A stretch of DNA of 7,655 bases from an uncultured Gammaproteobacteria bacterium (lineage in GTDB: Bacteria; Pseudomonadota; Gammaproteobacteria; Pseudomonadales; UBA5518): assembly GCA_903921135.1 (NCBI GenBank), contig CAIXOY010000214.1, forward strand, positions 1 to 7,655, read 5' to 3'. The notes below the pieces were generated by a model, which was not told the origin of the DNA, did not search any database, and saw only the letters and a program-made list of their open reading frames with translations. Position 1 is the stretch's first letter; each line of letters starts with the position of its first letter. The position numbers were made by a program, and so were the translations under genes. This document shows, in pieces, positions 1 to 6,199 of this stretch.

Positions 1-1207
1 CCCGCGCCTTGCCCGGGCCCTCCCACGCGAGCTCTTCGGCCATGAAGGTGGCCGGCAGCATCGACATGTATTCGGGGAACTCGCGCACCTTCGAGTGCCA
101 GCGCGCGCGCTGCAGCACATTCACCTCGTTGCTGTCTTCGCCCTGTCCGGTGGCGGGGCGCGGGAACATCGCGCCGCCTTCGGCGTCCAGCCGCCCGCGG
201 AGCAGATTCACCACGTCGACGAGCCAGGAAGAGAGCGTGCCGAAGGCCTGCGTGCACAGCCCGATGCGGCCGTAGAGCACGGGTTTTTCGGCGCTGCAGA
301 AGGTGTCACAGAGCGCGCGGATATCGTCCGCGCTGATACCGGTGACGGGCGCGACGGCCTCGGGCGTGAACGGCTCCGCCAGCTCGCGCAGCCGCTCCAG
401 ACCATCCACATGCGGCGCAAGGTGGCCAAGCGTCACGCGGCCCTGCTCGAACATCAGCCGCACCAGCGCGAAGAGCAGGAAGGCATCGGTGCCCGGGCGG
501 ATGAAGAGATGCTGGTCTGCCAGCGCGGCGGTTTCGGTGCGGCGCGGGTCGATCACCAGCAGCTTGCCGCCCCGCGCGCGCAGCGCCGCGAAGCGGGATT
601 CCACATCGGGCGCCGACATCAGGCTGCCCTGGGAGACGAGAGGATTGCCGCCCATGCACACGAAAAGATCGCAGCGGTCCAGATCCGGAATCGGGAAAGC
701 CCAGGCGTTGCCGTAAAGCAGTTCGCAGCTGAGATTCTTGGGTTGCTGGTCTACCGAGCCTGCAGAGAAAAAGCGCTGCGTGTCCAGCATCGCGATGAAC
801 ATCTGCGTGTGGATCTGCGTGGCGAAGTTGTGGCCGTTCGGGTTGCCGTAGTACATGGCCACGGCGTCCTTGCCATGCTCGGCGCGGATGGCGCCGAGCC
901 GTGAACCTATCAGCGAGAAGGCCTCATCCCAGCTGATCTCCTGCCAGCCTTCCGGTGAGCGTTTCACGGGGCGTCGCAGGCGCGAGGGGTCTTCGTAGAG
1001 ATGGCGCACGACCTGCGACTTGGCGCAGACGTAGCCCTTGGAGCGGTGGTCGTCCGCATCGCCGCGCACCGCGATCACGCGGTTGGCGTTGCGGTCGACC
1101 TCGATGGTGAGCCCGCAGCTCGCCTCGCAGACCGGGCAGGAGCGGAAAACGGTTTCCGTTGCCTGCCCGGTTGCGGAGCCTGCCTCAGCCGCGGCTGTGG
1201 CTGCCAT
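1..1207 (-). CDS. Molybdopterin oxidoreductase, N-terminal part (partial; 3' end outside window)
   Basis: My translation of the minus strand gives 402 uninterrupted codons from the ATG at 1207 to the window edge. An N-terminal [4Fe-4S] motif has cysteines at residues 24, 27, 31 and 60, the last in the KGYVCAK context typical of the Mo/W-bisMGD oxidoreductase family (formate dehydrogenase, Nap/Nas and relatives). A CMGGNPLVSQGS stretch and a later VIDPRRTETA stretch match the usual MGD-binding Rossmann-like regions. There is no twin-arginine signal, so the enzyme is probably cytoplasmic. The protein Mo ligand is unclear: the expected region (about residues 147-165) contains SVDQ and SC, with no in-frame TGA that could encode selenocysteine. 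Substrate cannot be assigned. The start overlaps the end of the CDGSH gene by 23 nt and has no evident Shine-Dalgarno sequence, suggesting translational coupling. Family is confident; subfamily is not. Confidence 0.9.
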   Translation of the reverse strand, partial: MAATAAAEAGSATGQATETVFRSCPVCEASCGLTIEVDRNANRVIAVRGDADDHRSKGYVCAKSQVVRHLYEDPSRLRRPVKRSPEGWQEISWDEAFSLIGSRLGAIRAEHGKDAVAMYYGNPNGHNFATQIHTQMFIAMLDTQRFFSAGSVDQQPKNLSCELLYGNAWAFPIPDLDRCDLFVCMGGNPLVSQGSLMSAPDVESRFAALRARGGKLLVIDPRRTETAALADQHLFIRPGTDAFLLFALVRLMFEQGRVTLGHLAPHVDGLERLRELAEPFTPEAVAPVTGISADDIRALCDTFCSAEKPVLYGRIGLCTQAFGTLSSWLVDVVNLLRGRLDAEGGAMFPRPATGQGEDSNEVNVLQRARWHSKVREFPEYMSMLPATFMAEELAWEGPGKAR

Positions 1208-1424
1208 CGCAGAGCGGCGAGTTGCCGGTAGCCTTGCAGGTGCAGAAGTAGGCCTTGCGCGTCTCGGGGGCGTCGTACTTCATCGGAGTGAAGTCCGTGC
1301 CCTTGTGGGAGCCGTCGCAGAAGGGCTGCTTCGCGGACTTGCCGCAGCTGCACCACCAGTAGCTCTTGCCTGCCTCGACATCGACCCCGATGGGTGCCGA
1401 GCCTGCGCGTACGGGATCTGCCAT
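1185..1424 (-). CDS. Dual CDGSH iron-sulfur domain protein
   Basis: This 79-residue protein carries two complete CDGSH motifs. The first uses C25, C27, C36 and H40 and the second C61, C63, C72 and H76; each would bind one [2Fe-2S] cluster through the 3Cys-1His ligation known from mitoNEET-type proteins. Tandem CDGSH domains in a short soluble protein resemble the bacterial and CISD3-like type. There is no membrane anchor, so it is probably cytosolic. Likely roles are electron transfer or redox/Fe-S sensing, but the partner is unknown. An AGGAGG at 1433-1438, overlapping the upstream peroxiredoxin stop codon, lies 8 nt before the ATG and fixes the start. The gene is the middle one of a peroxiredoxin - CDGSH - molybdopterin oxidoreductase operon, so its product could serve either enzyme; this is inference. 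Confidence 0.95.
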   Translation of the reverse strand: MADPVRAGSAPIGVDVEAGKSYWWCSCGKSAKQPFCDGSHKGTDFTPMKYDAPETRKAYFCTCKATGNSPLCDGSHSRG

Positions 1425-1432
1425 GTGCGCGG

Positions 1433-1438
1433 CCTCCT
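1433..1438 (-). promoter_or_regulatory. Ribosome binding site of the CDGSH gene
   Basis: A consensus AGGAGG on the minus strand ends 8 nt before the ATG at 1424 and shares bases with the TGA stop of the peroxiredoxin gene, which ties the two genes into one message. Confidence 0.8.
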
Positions 1439-1917
1439 CAGAGTACGGACATGACTTTTTCGGCGGCGGAGACGTCGAGCCCCGGGCCGGATTCCACGGC
1501 GAGGTGCTTCACAACGCCGTCTTCCACGACCATCGCGAAGCGCTGCGAGCGGATGCCCATGCCGAAGCCGGTCGCGTCGAGCACCAGGCCGAGCGCCTTG
1601 GTGAAGTCGGCGTTGCCGTCAGCCAGCATGAGGATTTCCTCGGCGTTTTGGGCTTTGCCCCAGGCGCCCATCACGAAGGCGTCGTTCACGGACATGCAGG
1701 CGATGGTGTCAACGCCCTTGGCTTTCATGGTGTCGGCCTGTGCCACGTAGCCGGGCAGGTGCGCTGCGCTGCAGGTGGGGGTGAAGGCGCCGGGAACGGC
1801 GAACAGCACGACTTTCTTGCCGCCGAACAGGGTGGCGGTGTCGATGCCTTCGGGGCCTTTGGCGCCCATGGTCTTGAGGGTTGCTTCGGGAATGCGATCG
1901 CCGACCTTGATCGTCAT
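1438..1917 (-). CDS. Type II (Prx5-like) peroxiredoxin
   Basis: This 159-residue thioredoxin-fold peroxidase would reduce hydrogen peroxide and organic hydroperoxides in the cytoplasm, usually using glutaredoxin or thioredoxin as donor. The peroxidatic cysteine is C49 in the PGAFTPTCSAAHLPGY motif, which carries the family's PxxxTxxC pattern. A second cysteine, C74, in DTIACMSVND matches the position of the resolving or second cysteine in atypical 2-Cys Prx5 enzymes. The family-typical GMGIRSQRFAMVVEDG stretch (about residues 119-134) contains the conserved arginine. Length is normal for the family and no fused glutaredoxin domain is present. It is the first gene of the redox operon; the CDGSH gene follows after 13 nt. 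An AGGAG 8 nt upstream supports the start. Confidence 0.97.
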   Translation of the reverse strand: MTIKVGDRIPEATLKTMGAKGPEGIDTATLFGGKKVVLFAVPGAFTPTCSAAHLPGYVAQADTMKAKGVDTIACMSVNDAFVMGAWGKAQNAEEILMLADGNADFTKALGLVLDATGFGMGIRSQRFAMVVEDGVVKHLAVESGPGLDVSAAEKVMSVL

Positions 1918-1925
1918 GGGTGCTG

Positions 1926-1930
1926 CTCCT
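1926..1930 (-). promoter_or_regulatory. Ribosome binding site of the peroxiredoxin gene
   Basis: AGGAG on the minus strand, separated by 8 nt from the ATG at 1917, supports the chosen start. Confidence 0.7.
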
Positions 1931-1964
1931 GTGTGCTACGGGGGGTGGGGTGCGAAGAGGCCGT

Positions 1965-1972
1965 ATCGTAGC
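1965..1972 (-). promoter_or_regulatory. Possible extended -10 promoter of the peroxiredoxin operon
   Basis: The minus strand reads TACGAT at 1970-1965 (4 of 6 matches to TATAAT), preceded by TG one base upstream as in an extended -10 element. No good -35 hexamer is visible. It lies about 48 nt before the start codon in the 105-nt gap between the toxin gene and the peroxiredoxin gene. This is a pattern match only. Confidence 0.3.
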
Positions 1973-2022
1973 AGAGCGAATCGCGGGAGATCATCCGCAT
2001 CGGGGCGTGGTGGTGCCGGCCC

Positions 2023-2529
2023 TTAGGGGGCAATCGCAGCGATGAACTGGTCCAGCCGGAGCCCCTCGGCACGGGCTTCGCTCAGTAACTGGTTCCAGTC
2101 GCCCGGCAGATTGCCGTTTTCCAGCATCTTCCGGAACACCCGGTAAGCGTCGTCGCCGCTCTCGAAGGCACGTTTGCTGTCCTCGTCGTTGACCCACGCG
2201 AACACGATCACCTTGCTGGGTGCGTGGTAACGAAAGAACAGGCGGTACTGCTGAAAAAACTTGGCCCGGAACCAATGCTTGTGCTCGTCGCCAAGGGTGC
2301 CACCCTGACGGTACTCCGGCCGCGTCGGATCTTGCGGAATCACGTCGAACGCCAGCTTCGTGATGGCTGCCAGCCGCTTGCTGGCGTTTTTCTTCCCGTA
2401 CCCGACCGGGTCCTTTTCCCTGAGGATCCCGACCTGCTGTGTCAGCGTTTCAATTTGCGCAAGGAACAGCGGGTGGGCGAAAACCGTCCAGCCGTTAACG
2501 ACCAGTGGCGCGCGCTCGCCTGAGCTCAT
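2023..2529 (-). CDS. yhaV: YhaV-family toxin (type II toxin-antitoxin mRNA interferase)
   Basis: This 168-residue protein resembles E. coli YhaV, a RelE-superfamily ribonuclease that cleaves mRNA in a translation-dependent way and is neutralised by PrlF. Recognisable stretches in order are VNGWTVFAHPLF (residues 11-22), the KDPVGYGKKNASKRLAAI region (about 39-56), the RLFFRY core strand (96-101), AWVNDED (111-117) and DAYRVFRKMLENGNLPGDW near the C-terminus. It is slightly longer than the roughly 154-residue E. coli protein. The start ATG overlaps the antitoxin stop as ATGA, so translation is probably coupled; there is no separate strong Shine-Dalgarno sequence. The order antitoxin then toxin is the same as prlF-yhaV. 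All core motifs are present, so the toxin looks intact, though activity is not shown by sequence alone. Confidence 0.95.
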   Translation of the reverse strand: MSSGERAPLVVNGWTVFAHPLFLAQIETLTQQVGILREKDPVGYGKKNASKRLAAITKLAFDVIPQDPTRPEYRQGGTLGDEHKHWFRAKFFQQYRLFFRYHAPSKVIVFAWVNDEDSKRAFESGDDAYRVFRKMLENGNLPGDWNQLLSEARAEGLRLDQFIAAIAP

Positions 2530-2855
2530 TCATCGTCTGCCGACAACGGAGCGGACAGATCCACTTCGACGTCACCGACAAGGGACTGCAGACGCTGGGC
2601 GAGGGCAGCATCCACGGCCTGCAGCCGCTCGGGGTGGGTGGCGATATCGCGTGCCAGGAAGGCCAGGAACTGGCTGAGCAAGGGGTCGTCGTCCTTCGGG
2701 GCCTCTGCGCGGGACAGGACCACGTCTCCGCTGGGCCGAATGCTGTAGTGGAGCTTGTCGCGTTTGCCGAGCCCGAGGGCGCGACGCACGGTTTCCGGGA
2801 CAGTGGTCTGGTAGCGGTCGGTCAGCGTGGATTCGACTTCGAGGGTGGCAGGCAT
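2526..2855 (-). CDS. prlF: PrlF-family antitoxin (SpoVT/AbrB-type DNA-binding)
   Basis: This 109-residue protein has a swapped-hairpin AbrB-type DNA-binding region at about residues 6-50, including RYQTTVPETVRRALGLGKRDKLHYSI, the pattern seen in PrlF/SohA and other AbrB-like antitoxins. The C-terminal half contains the PrlF-like DPLLSQFLAFLARDI segment and an acidic tail ending in ADDE. It would bind and inhibit the YhaV-like toxin encoded immediately downstream and repress the shared promoter. E. coli PrlF is about 111 residues, so length fits. A GGAG at 2862-2865 lies 6 nt before the ATG. The stop codon overlaps the toxin start by the ATGA arrangement. A palindrome 60 nt upstream of the start codon is the best operator candidate. 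Confidence 0.93.
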   Translation of the reverse strand: MPATLEVESTLTDRYQTTVPETVRRALGLGKRDKLHYSIRPSGDVVLSRAEAPKDDDPLLSQFLAFLARDIATHPERLQAVDAALAQRLQSLVGDVEVDLSAPLSADDE

Positions 2856-2861
2856 GGTGCT

Positions 2862-2865
2862 CTCC
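2862..2865 (-). promoter_or_regulatory. Ribosome binding site of the antitoxin gene
   Basis: GGAG on the minus strand lies 6 nt before the ATG at 2855. The toxin gene lacks a comparable site, which fits higher antitoxin synthesis. Confidence 0.6.
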
Positions 2866-2893
2866 GTTCAGACCGGCTCAGGTCGTGGAGGGT

Positions 2894-2930
2894 AATGCAA
2901 TCGCCTTGCTTCGACAATGCAAATGCATTG
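2894..2930 (-). promoter_or_regulatory. Candidate operator/promoter of the toxin-antitoxin operon
   Basis: At 2915-2930 there is a palindrome with 7-bp arms CAATGCA and TGCATTG around a 2-bp AA centre. A further copy of the arm core AATGCAA lies at 2894-2900, exactly 22 bp from the copy at 2916-2922, about two helical turns. On the minus strand these two copies read TTGCAT and TGCATT with 17 bp between them, so they could coincide with a weak -35 and -10 pair (3 of 6 matches each). The block is AT-richer than its surroundings and ends about 40 nt before the antitoxin start, the expected place for autoregulation by an AbrB-type antitoxin. Confidence 0.5.
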
Positions 2931-3005
2931 CCGATGGGTCGCTGTACCCCGACCTGCGTTTTTTGGGGCGAATAGCCAACGGCGGCCGCATTGAACACCG
3001 CGATT

Positions 3006-3719
3006 TCACCCCACCACCAACACCTCACATCGCAGCGAGGCTAGCTGATCCGCCGGGCCCTTGCCGCCGCCTGCGGTGGCAACATCGCGCGATATCAGCA
3101 GGACGTTGCCCGGGCCGGTGTCGACGGCCTGCAACAACTGCTCGAGCGACGCCCCGGCCGGGAAGTCCCGCCGCTTGCTGCACGGGTCCTCCGCCTCCGC
3201 CTGCGCCGGCAGGCCGATAAGCACGAGTGAGAGCGCGCGCCCTGTCTGCTGCGAAAGCCGCCTCGCTAGCTCCAGTGTTCGCAGGCCCGCGGGGCTGTCA
3301 TCGCAGATCGCGCATACACCTGGCGTCGGGAGCATCCGGAAGCGCAGCACGCCACGTCTCCCCGGAAGCAGCAGGAGATCAACTCCCGCGGATGCTTCTT
3401 CAAGCGCAACATCGCGAGGACCGCGACGCACGTGGAAGCGTCCCTCTCCATTCCCCGCTACGGCCCGAACCCCGGATTCCACTGTTCTGCTGATGGCGCG
3501 CAGCGCCTGCTCCAGCGCTTCGGTGGACAACTCACGGGTCCGGGCCGAGGCGCTCGAAATCTCCTGCATGATCGGCAACGCCGCGGCCGCGTGCAGCTCC
3601 TCGTCTTCCAGCAACAGCACCTCGAGGCGCGCGCCCAGTGCTGCTGCAAGCATCGCCGCCGCCTCGATCTGCTGCTGCGGCCGATCTTGCGCATCCAGCG
3701 CCAGCAGCAGGCGCCGCAT
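3006..3719 (-). CDS. Tandem universal-stress-protein-like protein
   Basis: This 237-residue cytoplasmic protein looks like two degenerate UspA folds in tandem. The first begins MRRLLLALDAQ and runs to a GVDLLLLPGRRG strand-turn at 112-123. The second begins at about 134 with GVCAICDDSPAGLRTLELA, which resembles the opening strand and helix of a USP domain, and ends in CEVLVVG. Neither half shows the G-x2-G-x9-G(S/T) ATP-binding motif, so it probably does not bind ATP in the usual way. The start chosen is the ATG at 3719 because AGGAGG at 3728-3733 lies 8 nt upstream; a GTG at 3752 overlapping the protease stop would add 11 residues and is less likely. It is the last gene of the zinc finger - Lon - USP operon, 29 nt after the protease. 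Function beyond a stress-associated role is unknown. Confidence 0.8.
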   Translation of the reverse strand: MRRLLLALDAQDRPQQQIEAAAMLAAALGARLEVLLLEDEELHAAAALPIMQEISSASARTRELSTEALEQALRAISRTVESGVRAVAGNGEGRFHVRRGPRDVALEEASAGVDLLLLPGRRGVLRFRMLPTPGVCAICDDSPAGLRTLELARRLSQQTGRALSLVLIGLPAQAEAEDPCSKRRDFPAGASLEQLLQAVDTGPGNVLLISRDVATAGGGKGPADQLASLRCEVLVVG

Positions 3720-3727
3720 GCGCGAGG

Positions 3728-3733
3728 CCTCCT
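3728..3733 (-). promoter_or_regulatory. Ribosome binding site deciding the USP-like gene start
   Basis: AGGAGG on the minus strand, 8 nt before the ATG at 3719, favours that ATG over the in-frame GTG at 3752. Confidence 0.75.
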
Positions 3734-3748
3734 GAAAGTCCTCGGGTG

Positions 3749-6163
3749 TCACGGCTTCTCCGCCTTCTCGGTGCCGGCCTCGTGGCTGTGCTTGCGAGCG
3801 AGCTCCGCGAAGTGCGCGAGGCGGTTGCGCACTTCCTCGTCGAAGGAGCCCGGCGTGAAGTTGCCATCCGCCAGGCGCTCGCCTGCGGGCAGGCCGGTGA
3901 GCGCGGTAGCAGCATCTTCCAGACTCGTTGCCGCGAAAATGTGGAAGCGCCCGCCGCGGCAGGCTTCCACCACCGCGGGTTTGAGCATCAGGTGCTGCAC
4001 GTTCGAGGCAGGTATCACCACGCCCTGCGTGGCCGAAAGCCCGCGTGCCACGCAGGTATCGAAGAAGCCCTCGATCTTCTCGTTCACGCCGCCGATGGCT
4101 TGCATCTCACCGTGCTGGTTCACCGAGCCGGTAATCGCCAGGTCCTGCCGCAGCGGTACCCCCGAGATCGCCGAGAGCAGCGCGATCAGCTCTGCCATCG
4201 AGGCGGAATCCCCGTCGACGCGCCCGTAGGACTGCTCGAAGACGATGCTCGCCGCGAGCGAGAGCGGCGTCTCGCCCGCGTAACGCGTGGCAAGCAGGCT
4301 GCCCAGGATCATCACGCCTTTGGAGTGCAGCGGGCCGCCGAGTTCGGTCTCGCGCTCGATGTCGAGCAGCTTGCCCGCGCCGGGGCGTGCCGTGGCCGTG
4401 ATGCGCGCCGGGCGCCCGAAACGGTAATCACCCAGATCGATCACGGAGAGCGCGTTCACCTGCCCGACGCATGTGCCCTCGGTGGAGAGCAGCATCACCC
4501 CGCGTGAGACCTGTTCGGCCAGCAGCTCCTGATAACGGTTGTTGCGGTAGATGCGGTGGTCCACCGCCTGCTCCACATGCGCCGCGTCAATGTGCACGGA
4601 GCCCGCATGCGTGGCCCAGTAATCGGCTTCGTGCAGCAGGTCGACCAGCTCGCCGATGTGCAGCGACAGCCGTGCCCCGTCGCCCGCCTCGCGCGCGCCT
4701 TGGTCGATCATGCGGCAGAGCCCCGCGGCCGAGAGCGGCTTGCAGGACGCGCGCCGCGCCATGGTGGCGATCAGCCGTGCGTGCAGCAGCTCTGCCTCGG
4801 GGCTGCGCCCCATGGTGTCGCTGAAGTCCGCGCTCACCTTGAAGAACAGGCTGAATTCCGGGTCGTAGGTGCGCAGCAGGTGATAGATGTAACGGTCACC
4901 CACCAGCACGATCTTCACGTCGAGCGGGATGGGTTCCGGCTCCAGCGAGGTCGTGCTCACCAGGCTCAGCATCCGCTCGATGGACTCGATCCGCGCCTCG
5001 CGTGAGCGGATGGCGCGCTTCACGGCCTCCCAGGTAAAACCGTTCGCCAGCACCTTGCGCGCATCCAGCACCAGATAGCCGCCGTTCGCGCGGTGCAGGG
5101 CGCCGGGCTTTATCAGGCTGAAATTGGTGGTCAGCGTGCCCATCTGGGCGATGTGCTCCACGCGCCCCAGCACGTTCTGCAGCGTGGGGTTGTCCTCGTA
5201 GAGCACCGGCGCTGTGGTGGTGCCGTCGTTGTCCACCAGCACGTTCACGTGGTAGCGCAGATGCTCCTGCGCGAAGACTTTCTTGCGCAGCGGGACGTTC
5301 CCCTCCTCGCCATCCTGCGGCATGAAATCCCAGATGTTCTCGGCGATGTCACGGTGCGCGGCGCCAAGGAAATCCATCACCTTCGGATACATCTGGTAGC
5401 GGGATTTCAGCGTGGCCATCATCGGGTCGATGATGTCGTGCACGAACTCCTCGTCGATCGCCTTCACGCGCTCGGTGCTCTCCTCCTGCCAGCCGTGCAG
5501 GGTCTCGATGATGCCTTTGAGGCGGTGGTTCAGCTCCTCGATCACCACCTTGGCCGCGTCCTGCCGTTCATGCGGCAGGGCATTGAATTGTGCGGGCGTG
5601 AGGAGCTTGCCTTCGCGCACGGGGCCTATGGTGTAGCCGCCCGGCGTGCGGATCACCACCATCTCGCGGGCACGCGCGGCGTCGTTCAGCTCGCTGAAGA
5701 GCTTGGCCTCGCGGCCCTGGTATTCCTCCTGGATGTCGCTCATGCGGCGGCGGTACTCGTCGCCGCGGAAGACATTCGGCACGCCGACCAGCAGACGCTC
5801 GATCAGTTTCTCCATGTCGTGCCGCAACTGCGCACCGCGCCCTGCAGGCAGCTGCAAGGCGCGCGGTTTGGAGGGGTCGTCGAAGTTGTTGACGTAGCAC
5901 CAGTCAGAGGGCTCGCCGCGGGTGCTGGCCTGGCGGGCGAGCAGTTGTTCTACCAGCGTGCGCTTGCCGATGCCGGGCGGGCCGGCGACGTAGAGGTTGT
6001 AGCCCTCGCGGGGCATGCCGACACCGAACTCGATGGCCGCCACTGCCCGGTCCTGGCCGGTGGCGGCTTCGAGTTCTTCGAGTTCATCGCTGCTCGTGAT
6101 GCCGAGCCGTGCCGGATCGGCGGCCGTGTGCAACTGTTCGGGTGAGAGGCGCGTGGCAGGCAT
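3749..6163 (-). CDS. LonB-type ATP-dependent protease
   Basis: This 804-residue AAA+ serine protease has the LonB-like layout (AAA_32 plus Lon_C families) and no LonA N-terminal substrate domain. The Walker A motif GPPGIGKRT is at residues 61-69 (K67). Walker B is the YLVLDA stretch at 363-368 (D367), which has alanine where many AAA+ proteins have glutamate. The roughly 290 residues between them form a charged, helix-rich insert characteristic of this group. The C-terminal Lon protease domain carries the Ser-Lys dyad S653 (in DGDSAS) and K696 (in GGVNEKIEGFF), 43 residues apart as in E. coli Lon. No membrane segment is evident, so it is probably soluble, unlike archaeal LonB. It likely degrades damaged or regulatory proteins. 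It starts 36 nt after the zinc-finger gene, with a GGAG 5 nt before the ATG, and is co-transcribed with the USP-like gene. Confidence 0.95.
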   Translation of the reverse strand: MPATRLSPEQLHTAADPARLGITSSDELEELEAATGQDRAVAAIEFGVGMPREGYNLYVAGPPGIGKRTLVEQLLARQASTRGEPSDWCYVNNFDDPSKPRALQLPAGRGAQLRHDMEKLIERLLVGVPNVFRGDEYRRRMSDIQEEYQGREAKLFSELNDAARAREMVVIRTPGGYTIGPVREGKLLTPAQFNALPHERQDAAKVVIEELNHRLKGIIETLHGWQEESTERVKAIDEEFVHDIIDPMMATLKSRYQMYPKVMDFLGAAHRDIAENIWDFMPQDGEEGNVPLRKKVFAQEHLRYHVNVLVDNDGTTTAPVLYEDNPTLQNVLGRVEHIAQMGTLTTNFSLIKPGALHRANGGYLVLDARKVLANGFTWEAVKRAIRSREARIESIERMLSLVSTTSLEPEPIPLDVKIVLVGDRYIYHLLRTYDPEFSLFFKVSADFSDTMGRSPEAELLHARLIATMARRASCKPLSAAGLCRMIDQGAREAGDGARLSLHIGELVDLLHEADYWATHAGSVHIDAAHVEQAVDHRIYRNNRYQELLAEQVSRGVMLLSTEGTCVGQVNALSVIDLGDYRFGRPARITATARPGAGKLLDIERETELGGPLHSKGVMILGSLLATRYAGETPLSLAASIVFEQSYGRVDGDSASMAELIALLSAISGVPLRQDLAITGSVNQHGEMQAIGGVNEKIEGFFDTCVARGLSATQGVVIPASNVQHLMLKPAVVEACRGGRFHIFAATSLEDAATALTGLPAGERLADGNFTPGSFDEEVRNRLAHFAELARKHSHEAGTEKAEKP

Positions 6164-6168
6164 GGGGT

Positions 6169-6172
6169 CTCC
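6169..6172 (-). promoter_or_regulatory. Ribosome binding site of the Lon-like gene
   Basis: GGAG on the minus strand lies 5 nt before the ATG at 6163. It is weaker than the AGGAGG sites of the genes on either side in this operon. Confidence 0.5.
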
Positions 6173-6199
6173 GTCCGATGGAGTGGCGGGTCGAGCCTA

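Noticed and set aside
95..904. Long plus-strand open frame opposite the molybdopterin oxidoreductase
   Set aside because: It is antisense to a gene with clear Fe-S and MGD-binding motifs, has no recognisable domain, and its Ala/Arg/His-rich composition is typical of shadow frames in GC-rich DNA.
1918..2022. Search for a terminator after the toxin gene
   Set aside because: No stable stem followed by a T-tract is visible in this 105-nt gap, so read-through into the peroxiredoxin operon cannot be excluded.
2960..3000. Possible terminator after the USP-like gene near the T6 tract at 2960-2965
   Set aside because: The small GGC-GAATA-GCC stem is followed on the minus strand by A residues, the wrong orientation for terminating the minus-strand operon, and the stem is only 3 bp.
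2822..3028. 68-codon minus-strand frame across the gap between the USP-like and antitoxin genes
   Set aside because: It overlaps the operator palindrome and both neighbouring gene ends, and shows no recognisable motif or good ribosome binding site.
3720..3752. GTG start at 3752 for the USP-like gene, overlapping the Lon stop as GTGA
   Set aside because: The ATG at 3719 has a consensus AGGAGG at 8 nt and begins with a typical USP first strand; the GTG would place that AGGAGG inside the coding region.
5093..6145. 350-codon plus-strand open frame opposite the Lon-like protease, with others at 3638-4507 and 3432-4229
   Set aside because: All lie opposite well-supported genes, have no domain features and low-complexity His/Val/Ala/Arg composition; they reflect the absence of stop codons at high GC.
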